DNA of 5,075 nucleotides from Candidatus Komeilibacteria bacterium RIFCSPLOWO2_01_FULL_45_10 (lineage in GTDB: Bacteria > Patescibacteriota > Patescibacteriia > UBA1558 > UBA10009), in NCBI GenBank assembly GCA_001818835.1, contig MHKL01000027.1:5508-10582 (forward strand), read 5' to 3'. Positions 1 through 5,075 of the stretch are shown here, one piece after another. How positions within the stretch are numbered: position 1 is the first letter of the stretch; every line of letters begins with the position of its first letter. The notes below the pieces were generated by a model, which saw only the letters and a program-made list of their open reading frames with translations, was not told the origin of the DNA and made no database searches. The translations under genes were made by a program, and so were the position numbers.

Positions 1-2523
1 TTTTAACCGGAGCGAATTCAACACCACGGAAATGGAAGAAAAAGCCATGGCCCCAGCCGCGAAAATCGGATTAAGTAAAATTCCAAAAAACGGATAAAGA
101 GCGCCGGCCGCCACTGGAATAAAAGCGGTATTGTAGAAAAACGCCCAAAAAAGATTCTGCTTGACAATCCGCAGAGTTCTCCACGACAAATTAAAAAGTT
201 CGGCTATAAGATTAAGATCGCCGCGCATGAGCGTTACGCCAGCCGATTCCATTGCCACATCGGTTCCTTCGCCCATCGCAATTCCAAGATCGGATTGCGC
301 CAAAGCCGGCGCATCATTGATACCATCGCCAACCATGGCTACTTTTTTCCCTTGTTTTTGAAGTTCTTGAACTTTCGCGGCTTTATTTTGCGGCAAAACC
401 TGCGCCATTATATTTTTAATTCCCACTTGCTTGCCAATTGCTTGAGCGGTTCTTTCATTATCGCCAGTAATCATCCAGATTTCCAGGCCAGCTTCTTTTA
501 ATTTTTTAACCGCTCCTTTGGCTTCTGGTTTTAGGACATCGGCAACGGCAATTAATCCCTCAATTTGATTATTCCAAACTAAAATCATTACGGTTTTGCC
601 GTCATTCTCAAGTTTTTGAATTTCCGGCTCCATTTCTTTTATAGCCAAACCTAAAACTTTCAACATTTCGCGATTGCCCAAAGCGGCTCGGATTTTCTGA
701 CCCTCGCTTAAAAGATTTCCCTTAATGCCCTTTCCCGGCACTGCCTCAAAATCAGAAATCTTAAAAAGTTCAACTCTTTCTTTCTTAGCTTTTTCAATAA
801 TTGCTTTTCCTAAAGGATGTTCTGACCTTTGTTCCAAACTCGCAGCGACTTTCAGAAGATGATTGCCAGCTTGATCTCCAACCGGCAAAATATCCGTTAC
901 GGCCGGTTTCCCTTGAGTTAAGGTTCCGGTTTTATCTAAAATTACAGCATCAGTCTTGTGCGCGGTTTCCAATGCCGCCGCCTCGCGGATTAAAATCCCT
1001 TTTTCCGCTCCCTTGCCAATTCCCACCATCATTGCCATGGGCGTTGCCAGTCCCAAAGCGCAGGGACAAGCAATAATAAGCACGGCGACAAAATTAACCA
1101 GAGCGAATGTAAACGCCGGAACCGGACCAAAAATTAACCAAATAATAAATGTCAAAATCGCCGCTCCAATTACGGCTGGGACAAAATAGCCGGAGATTAT
1201 ATCCGCCAAGCGCTGAATCGGCGCTTTTGACCCCTGGGCTTGCTCAACCATTTTAATAATTTGGGCAAGAACCGTTTCTTTACCAACCCGCGTCGCTTTA
1301 AACTTAAAAGAGCCGACCTGATTAATGGCGGCGCCGATCACTTTTGCTCCCGGCTCTTTGGAGACCGGCATGCTCTCGCCGGTTACCATTGATTCGTCCA
1401 CCTGCGAATGACCATCAATCACTTCGCCATCAACCGGGATTTTTTCTCCGGGGCGGACGATAATAATATCGCCAATCTTTACTTCTTCAATGGGAATCTC
1501 TAGTTCTTTATTGTCGCGAACAACTCGCGCGGTCTTTGCCGAAAGCTTCATTAGTTTTTTTATCGCTTCCGATGCCCGGCCTTTTGCCAAAAGCTCAAGA
1601 TAGCGTCCAAGCAAAATTAAGGTGATGATAATGGCCGAAGTATCAAAGTAAATTTTCGGTTCTACCCCGCTCTGACTGAAAAATCCTGCGAAAAAAATTA
1701 CCGCTGCGCTGTAAAAATAGGCGGCCAAAGTGCCAATGGCAATCAGGGTATTCATATCGGCAGTTCGGTATTTAAAAAGAATTTTGAGACCGGAATAAAA
1801 CCTGGCGCCTACCCAGAATTGAACCGGTGTCGTTAAAACGAGTAAAACAAAATAATTCTGGAAAATTTCAGGGACAAATGAAAACCACCCTGGAAAACTG
1901 CCCAGAAAAATTATTGCCGAAAGGATGGCGCCAACCAGTATTTTCTTTTTCAAAATAGACAATTCCTTTTCTCTTTCCTGTTTTTCCTGCTCCAAAAGAT
2001 CTTGTGCTTCGGAAGTTTCGCGAATCGCCTCATACCCCGAGTCATCAATCACTCTTTCAATCTGCTCTTCGCTAACTTTTTGCGGATAAAAAACTACTTT
2101 TGCCCGAGCATTATTATAATCAATTTCCACCTTTTCAATACCGGGCAAAGTTTTTATTGCTTTTTCCACAACCATGGCACAGTGAGGCGAATCCATGCCA
2201 ATGACTTTTAGCGCCAGAAATTCTCGATTTGATTTTTCAAACACTTCTTTCTTTTCTGCCCCTCCCTCGATTATTGCTTGTTCTTTAGTTTCAAATTTTG
2301 TCTCCTGAACTTTAGGAATCAAAAGTTGATAACCAACAGAATTGACAGCTTCTTTTAAATCTTTCGGCGATACTTGATGCTCGTCGAATTCCGTGAGCAA
2401 CGTTTCTGCCGCAAAATTTGCCTGCGCCACTTTAACGCCAGGCAATTTTGAAACCGATTTTTCAATCGTCATCGCGCAGGAAGCGCAATGCATTCCTTGT
2501 ATTTTAAAAATTTCTTTTTTCAT
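1..2523 (-). CDS. copA: Copper-exporting P1B-type ATPase, CopA family (3' end cut by window edge)
   Basis: An 841-codon open frame starts at the ATG at 2523-2521 and is still open at base 1. It is a P1B heavy-metal ATPase that would pump Cu(I) out of the cytoplasm. Visible in order: first HMA domain about residues 4-65 with GMHCASC (Cys13, Cys16); charged linker about 70-100; second HMA domain about 102-165 with GMDSPHC, which has only Cys115; two leading helices about 194-240; further helices about 255-310; actuator TGES 381-384; CPC 486-488 in a membrane helix; phosphorylation loop DKTGT 530-534 (Asp530); nucleotide-domain SEHPLG 567-572; TGDN 686-689; hinge GDGINDAP 732-739; YN 797-798; MAFSS 826-830. 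CPC with YN and MxxSS is the Cu(I) signature, which argues against Zn/Cd specificity. The last visible residues, NSLRLK, are typical of the end of CopA, so probably only a few codons are missing. No frameshift or internal stop was found. The start lies one base after the upstream stop, suggesting translational coupling. Confidence 0.96.
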   Translation of the reverse strand, partial: MKKEIFKIQGMHCASCAMTIEKSVSKLPGVKVAQANFAAETLLTEFDEHQVSPKDLKEAVNSVGYQLLIPKVQETKFETKEQAIIEGGAEKKEVFEKSNREFLALKVIGMDSPHCAMVVEKAIKTLPGIEKVEIDYNNARAKVVFYPQKVSEEQIERVIDDSGYEAIRETSEAQDLLEQEKQEREKELSILKKKILVGAILSAIIFLGSFPGWFSFVPEIFQNYFVLLVLTTPVQFWVGARFYSGLKILFKYRTADMNTLIAIGTLAAYFYSAAVIFFAGFFSQSGVEPKIYFDTSAIIITLILLGRYLELLAKGRASEAIKKLMKLSAKTARVVRDNKELEIPIEEVKIGDIIIVRPGEKIPVDGEVIDGHSQVDESMVTGESMPVSKEPGAKVIGAAINQVGSFKFKATRVGKETVLAQIIKMVEQAQGSKAPIQRLADIISGYFVPAVIGAAILTFIIWLIFGPVPAFTFALVNFVAVLIIACPCALGLATPMAMMVGIGKGAEKGILIREAAALETAHKTDAVILDKTGTLTQGKPAVTDILPVGDQAGNHLLKVAASLEQRSEHPLGKAIIEKAKKERVELFKISDFEAVPGKGIKGNLLSEGQKIRAALGNREMLKVLGLAIKEMEPEIQKLENDGKTVMILVWNNQIEGLIAVADVLKPEAKGAVKKLKEAGLEIWMITGDNERTAQAIGKQVGIKNIMAQVLPQNKAAKVQELQKQGKKVAMVGDGINDAPALAQSDLGIAMGEGTDVAMESAGVTLMRGDLNLIAELFNLSWRTLRIVKQNLFWAFFYNTAFIPVAAGALYPFFGILLNPIFAAGAMAFSSISVVLNSLRLK

Positions 2524-2524
2524 A

Positions 2525-3223
2525 TCAAACACTCTTTATTTTATACCATTTTATATGTTCATACACACTTGACCATAAAAATCCTAAACCGAAAGCAAAC
2601 ATAAGTTCTTCTAGGGGCACGCCTACAACCAAGGTTCCGGAAATTACTGAAAAATTCCACGCCTGCTCCACATAACCGGGATAAATAACGATGAGCGTAA
2701 GAAAATAAACAAAATAAATCCCTAAAAATATCACCGCGCTCACAATCATTTTCTTTTTCAGATCGGGGCGGCAGTACCAAGTAAACAATCCACCGCTGAT
2801 TAAAGCGATAAAAGTAGAGTAAATGGGATTTAAATCAGTAAAGATTAAAAGTAGGGTAAAGATAATCGGCGCTGAAATAAGAGCAAGGAGATGAAACTTG
2901 TGGCGCGGTTGATGTTTTTCTTCCGCGCTTACTCGTTCATGTTTTACCCGAAATATTCTTTCATATATGATAACGGCTAAGCCACCGACACCAAAAGCAA
3001 AGAGCAGGCTCTCAATATCAAAGCCCGTTTTTTGGGCTAAATCAAAAAGCGATGGGGGGTTCCAGTATTCCGGGACAAAGAACGGTTCCGTGATTCCCAA
3101 AAGCGAAGTCCAAAGACTCACAACGAGCATCTCTTTTCTGCTCTCCTTGCTTCTTAAAGAAAGATAAACAACAGCCCAAATAACTAAAATTATAAAGCTC
3201 CAAATAAACCAGGCGTACTGCAT
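2525..3223 (-). CDS. Seven-helix membrane protein resembling tandem lycopene cyclase domains (CrtYc/CrtYd or CarR type)
   Basis: A 232-residue, very hydrophobic protein with about seven membrane segments (roughly 4-24, 32-48, 71-87, 110-128, 132-149, 158-181, 195-220). It contains an internal duplication: residues 70-88 align without gaps to 204-222, with 9 of 19 identical, including Glu71/Glu205, the FAFG core and the closing Tyr-Glu. Two copies of a roughly 100-residue, three-helix unit with an acidic motif (here PLEE 203-206) and an aromatic-rich helix is the plan of heterodimeric or fused lycopene beta-cyclases. Calling it a lycopene-cyclase-domain protein is recognition of this pattern, not proof of enzyme activity. 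The ATG is firm because an in-frame TGA lies 9 nt upstream. A weak GAAG sits about 8 nt before the start. It ends one base before copA and begins 16 nt after the small membrane gene, so it is an operon member. No carotenoid synthesis gene is present in the window. It could instead be a membrane protein that reuses this fold for metal or redox work. Confidence 0.8.
   Translation of the reverse strand: MQYAWFIWSFIILVIWAVVYLSLRSKESRKEMLVVSLWTSLLGITEPFFVPEYWNPPSLFDLAQKTGFDIESLLFAFGVGGLAVIIYERIFRVKHERVSAEEKHQPRHKFHLLALISAPIIFTLLLIFTDLNPIYSTFIALISGGLFTWYCRPDLKKKMIVSAVIFLGIYFVYFLTLIVIYPGYVEQAWNFSVISGTLVVGVPLEELMFAFGLGFLWSSVYEHIKWYKIKSV
2532..2537 (-). promoter_or_regulatory. Weak ribosome binding site for copA inside the upstream gene
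   Basis: The minus strand reads AAAGAG, then 8 nt, then the copA ATG. The motif lies within the last codons of the preceding gene, whose TGA is separated from the ATG by one T. It matches the Shine-Dalgarno core only partly (GAG), so copA translation probably depends on coupling to the upstream gene. That is an inference from spacing. Confidence 0.35.
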
Positions 3224-3239
3224 ATTTATTCTTCAACCT

Positions 3240-3476
3240 TTACTGGCTCTTCTCTTGTTGTAAGTAAATCATAGCACACACAAGAGCGGAGATGGAAATA
3301 AGCGTAAGGACTATTGCGTCGTTATAGAGATGTTGCTGGGAAAATCCCAACACGGCTCCATTTTCTCCTGCCACCCACGCTCCAATAAGTGCAAGCGCGC
3401 CCCAAACACCTACTATGCGACCAATCCAATGAAATATTAATGATCTCTTCATATTTATTTTGATTAATTGTAACAC
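3240..3476 (-). CDS. Small two-helix membrane protein, unidentified
   Basis: A 78-residue frame from GTG at 3476, or 70 residues from the ATG at 3452. I do not recognise a named family. From the ATG start the protein begins MKRSLIFHWIGR, a basic and aromatic head, followed by one helix (GVWGALALIGAWVAG), a short polar loop with GFSQQHLYND, a second helix (AIVLTLISISALVCAMIYL) and a polar QQEKSQ tail. Both ends are therefore likely cytoplasmic. There is one Cys, in the second helix. The start is uncertain: AAGGGAG (3479-3485) is a good Shine-Dalgarno sequence but lies 2 nt from the GTG and 26 nt from the ATG. The natural-looking N terminus favours the ATG. An in-frame TAA lies just upstream of the GTG. 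It follows the redoxin gene by 28 nt (52 nt from the ATG) and precedes the seven-helix gene by 16 nt. It may be an accessory subunit of one of the neighbouring membrane proteins, which is only a guess from position. Confidence 0.7.
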   Translation of the reverse strand: MLQLIKINMKRSLIFHWIGRIVGVWGALALIGAWVAGENGAVLGFSQQHLYNDAIVLTLISISALVCAMIYLQQEKSQ

Positions 3477-3478
3477 TT

Positions 3479-3485
3479 CTCCCTT
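3479..3485 (-). promoter_or_regulatory. Shine-Dalgarno-like AAGGGAG ahead of the small membrane gene
   Basis: This is the best ribosome-binding match among the intergenic gaps. It is 2 nt from a GTG and 26 nt from the in-frame ATG, so neither start has ideal spacing. It decides the start only if the short spacing is tolerated. Confidence 0.35.
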
Positions 3486-3504
3486 AACTTAAAAAGGCAA
3501 CAAT

Positions 3505-4128
3505 TCATATTTTACTAAGTTCTGCGACCAATGGATCATTGTGAATACTCATATTCGGGTCGTCAAAAATATGTTTGATTATTCTTTCTTTATCAATTAG
3601 TACAAAAGTATGGCCGGGAAGCGATCCATAATGCATTGAGGACGCAGTCGTGAGCATGCCAAATTGCTTAGATGTCGCCGCATCCTTATCAAACACGACC
3701 GTGGCTTCCGCAAGCTCCGGCATTTGCTTAACTGCTTTTTGCCATTCTGCCGGCGGGTCTACGACTACCGAGAGAACAACTGTATCGGTGTTTTTGAATC
3801 GCTCATCTTTGGCGAGCGCGACAATTTGATTCCAGCATGCCGGATAACACATTAATCCTTCATTGAAGAAAAGGATAATGTTTTTGCCCCGTAATTCATT
3901 CAAGGAATATATTCTGCCATCTTTGTCAGCTAACGCAAAATCCGGCGCCGGTTTGTTTACTAACTCGTTCAGCGGCATAGCAGAAATCTTGGCGGCGAGG
4001 GGATGGCCATGTTGATCCACCGCCGGCGCGCTGGTTTTATTCTTGCTCCCACCCCAAATTAAAAGACTGATGACGGCAACACTTGATACGGCGATAATAA
4101 TTGTAGAAACGTTTATTTTTTTGTTCAT
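3505..4128 (-). CDS. Membrane-anchored redoxin (AhpC/TSA-like thioredoxin fold) with SCO-like Cys-x3-Cys motif
   Basis: A 207-residue protein. A basic MNKK start and one hydrophobic segment (about 8-26) form an uncleaved anchor or signal. A polar linker follows with HGH at 40-42, then a thioredoxin-fold domain from about residue 53. Family marks are APDFALADKDG 61-71 ahead of the first strand, NIILFFNEG 83-91, Cys94 and Cys98 in MCYPACW, a VLSVVVDPP strand 118-126, an AEATVVFDKDAATSKQFGM segment 140-158, and PGHTFVLIDKE 171-181 with His173. The usual peroxidatic PxxxTxxC is not present, so it is more likely a thiol-disulfide oxidoreductase or metallochaperone than a peroxidase. Cys-x3-Cys plus a later His recalls SCO copper proteins. 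The domain should face outside the cytoplasm. It lies 39 nt after the CcdA-like gene, a common partner that supplies electrons to such redoxins. The start is supported by an in-frame TAA upstream. No Shine-Dalgarno sequence is visible, the leader being A-rich. Confidence 0.88.
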   Translation of the reverse strand: MNKKINVSTIIIAVSSVAVISLLIWGGSKNKTSAPAVDQHGHPLAAKISAMPLNELVNKPAPDFALADKDGRIYSLNELRGKNIILFFNEGLMCYPACWNQIVALAKDERFKNTDTVVLSVVVDPPAEWQKAVKQMPELAEATVVFDKDAATSKQFGMLTTASSMHYGSLPGHTFVLIDKERIIKHIFDDPNMSIHNDPLVAELSKI

Positions 4129-4140
4129 GATTTTTTTTGA

Positions 4141-4155
4141 AATTATTTAATAATT
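4141..4155. repeat. AT-only perfect inverted repeat in the CcdA-redoxin gap
   Basis: AATTATT, one T, then AATAATT form a perfect 7-bp inverted repeat within the 39-nt AT-rich gap. It contains no G or C, has no loop and no U-tract suited to termination, so it is not a convincing terminator. It might be an operator or chance in AT-rich DNA. Confidence 0.3.
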
Positions 4156-4167
4156 ATCGACCTATTA

Positions 4168-5043
4168 TTATTTTTCTTCATGCTTTTCTTTGTTAAATTG
4201 ACGAACGGTGCGCCAAACGATTCCGCCAATAATTATGATTAATAAAAGCGCCCAGACATATTCAGGAATCGCTTGCACCACGCCGCTTATTGATTGTAAA
4301 ACCTTTGTGAGGTAGATATTAATGTTTGTCTGATATCCTCCGGCTTGCATAAAGAGTCGATTGGTAAACGCCAGATAAAGAATTAAAACACCCATGGCAA
4401 GAAAAGTGACGCCCGACACTGCTTCGGAAACGGCAATGCTTATTTCCTTGCCGCCCAATCGGTATCGGATCGGCCTATGGAAAGTTTGTTGGAATTTTTG
4501 TTTGAAGTTTATCTTATCAAGGAACAGCGAAATTAGAAAGAGCGGCGCGACCATTCCAAAAACATAGCTTAAGGTGTAGATGCCGCCCCAAAATACTGAC
4601 CCGGGAAGCGCGGCGAGGGCTAAAACGCCTGCCAGCACCGGCGCGCAGCAAGTAGTGGCAATTCCTGAAAATATACCGAGCATAAATACCGAAGCCGCGC
4701 TGTGTTTTTTAAGTGCCGGATGTATTTGAAATGGCAACGAAAAATGCTTGTCAGTAAGAATAATTACTCCTAAGGCAACGAGGAAAATGCCTCCGATGCC
4801 GAACACCGTATTATGATATTGGCTGAAGAACCTGCCGATTGCCGCCGCCCCTAATCCAATCGGTAGAAAGACCGCGAGAATTCCCAGAAAGAAAATAAAA
4901 GTCATCACAAACACTTGGCGACGCTCGCGGAAAATGGAAGCAAAGTACGATGGCAAAAGTACGGTAATGCAACATGGCGCGAAAAGAGCGGCTACCCCCG
5001 CGATGAATGCCGCAATAATTGATGCGCTTAAAAGTAATTCCAT
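4168..5043 (-). CDS. CcdA/DsbD-like cytochrome c biogenesis transmembrane protein with doubled cysteines
   Basis: A 291-residue polytopic membrane protein of the CcdA/DsbD transmembrane family, which moves electrons from cytoplasmic thioredoxin to thiol proteins outside the membrane. Helices lie near residues 5-31, 45-68, 78-97, 117-146, 152-176, 205-226 and 263-279. The two family half-motifs are present: ALFAPCCITVLLPSY (19-33, Cys24 and Cys25) in the first helix and TTCCAPVLAGVLAL (130-143, Cys132 and Cys133) in the fourth. Each normally has one reactive Cys followed by Pro; both are doubled here. Compared with minimal CcdA (about 220-240 residues) it has an extra stretch, a basic loop about 180-205 and a C-terminal helix ending in a charged tail. 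The neighbouring anchored redoxin is its likely electron acceptor. The ATG overlaps the stop of a preceding frame as TAATG, and there is no Shine-Dalgarno sequence, so coupling is likely. This frame has no stop between the ATG and the right edge, so an upstream start cannot be fully excluded. Confidence 0.9.
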   Translation of the reverse strand: MELLLSASIIAAFIAGVAALFAPCCITVLLPSYFASIFRERRQVFVMTFIFFLGILAVFLPIGLGAAAIGRFFSQYHNTVFGIGGIFLVALGVIILTDKHFSLPFQIHPALKKHSAASVFMLGIFSGIATTCCAPVLAGVLALAALPGSVFWGGIYTLSYVFGMVAPLFLISLFLDKINFKQKFQQTFHRPIRYRLGGKEISIAVSEAVSGVTFLAMGVLILYLAFTNRLFMQAGGYQTNINIYLTKVLQSISGVVQAIPEYVWALLLIIIIGGIVWRTVRQFNKEKHEEK

Positions 5044-5075
5044 TATTGATTTTTGTTGTCTATGCCAAACAGGCG
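5043..5075 (-). CDS. Possible last codons of an upstream operon gene (partial)
   Basis: On the minus strand the frame entering at the right edge reads RLFGIDNKNQ and ends in TAA at 5045-5043, sharing one base with the ATG of the CcdA-like gene (TAATG). Ten codons are too few to identify a protein. The overlap geometry, typical of coupled genes, and the lack of any ribosome binding site or spacer for the next gene are the only support. Confidence 0.35.
   Translation of the reverse strand, partial: RLFGIDNKNQ

Noticed and set aside
161..2211. Several plus-strand frames of 66 to 91 codons opposite copA
   Set aside because: They lie wholly within the continuous 841-codon CopA frame, show no recognisable domain, and overlap each other. 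They are antisense shadows.
1..2523. Zn/Cd/Pb-type P1B ATPase
   Set aside because: CPC together with YN and MxxSS in the last two helices is the Cu(I) pattern; the Zn-type Lys and Asp-Gly markers are not seen.
2559..3236. Other frames inside or overlapping the seven-helix gene (minus 2559-2780 and 3042-3236, plus 2967-3167)
   Set aside because: Their translations are rich in Arg, Pro and Cys with no family features, while the 232-residue frame has coherent helices and an internal repeat.
3482..3497. Possible terminator (CCTT...AAGG with nearby A/T runs) after the redoxin gene
   Set aside because: The stem is only 4 bp with an 8-nt loop, and the bases after it on the minus strand are not a U-tract.
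2525..3507. UGA-recoded genome (UGA read as Gly, as in Gracilibacteria or SR1)
   Set aside because: TGA ends both the redoxin and the seven-helix protein at natural C termini, and no in-frame TGA occurs inside any gene read here.
3453..3510. Internal promoter before the small membrane gene (TACAAT as a -10 box)
   Set aside because: No acceptable -35 box lies 16-18 bp upstream; TTGCCT is 22 bp away. The box also falls inside the GTG-start version of the gene.
3664..3855. Plus-strand 63-codon frame opposite the redoxin
   Set aside because: Antisense to a well-supported thioredoxin-fold gene and without coherent features.
4129..5075. CsoR, CueR or CopY operator sites in the gaps
   Set aside because: No GC-rich dyad of CsoR or CueR type and no TACAnnTGTA box was seen in the intergenic sequence.

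Overview
The window is a densely packed stretch of bacterial DNA with every supportable gene on the minus strand, so transcription runs from the right edge to the left. From right to left it holds: the last codons of an unidentified gene; a CcdA/DsbD-type membrane thiol transporter; a membrane-anchored thioredoxin-fold redoxin; a small two-helix membrane protein; a seven-helix protein resembling lycopene cyclase domains; and a nearly complete copper-type P1B ATPase (CopA) that runs off the left edge. Gaps are short (1 to 39 nt) and two junctions are tight: TAATG before the CcdA-like gene and TGA-T-ATG before copA. This reads as one operon. No terminator, tRNA, rRNA, mobile element, CRISPR array or large intergenic stretch is visible.

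Organism: moderate to low GC, standard code (TGA ends two of the genes, so it is not the UGA-Gly code), compact spacing and weak or absent Shine-Dalgarno sequences. From memory of similar proteins this fits a Candidate Phyla Radiation (Patescibacteria, perhaps Parcubacteria) genome. That is an inference, since the window has no taxonomic marker.

How the genes may work together: CopA would export Cu(I) from the cytoplasm. The CcdA-like protein would carry reducing equivalents across the membrane to the tethered redoxin. The redoxin's Cys-x3-Cys plus downstream His resembles the copper ligand set of SCO proteins, so the module may combine copper export with extracytoplasmic thiol or copper handling. 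The lycopene-cyclase-like protein sits one base upstream of copA and has no carotenoid genes beside it here, so its job is open. No CsoR, CopY or CueR regulator and no CopZ chaperone gene lies in the window.
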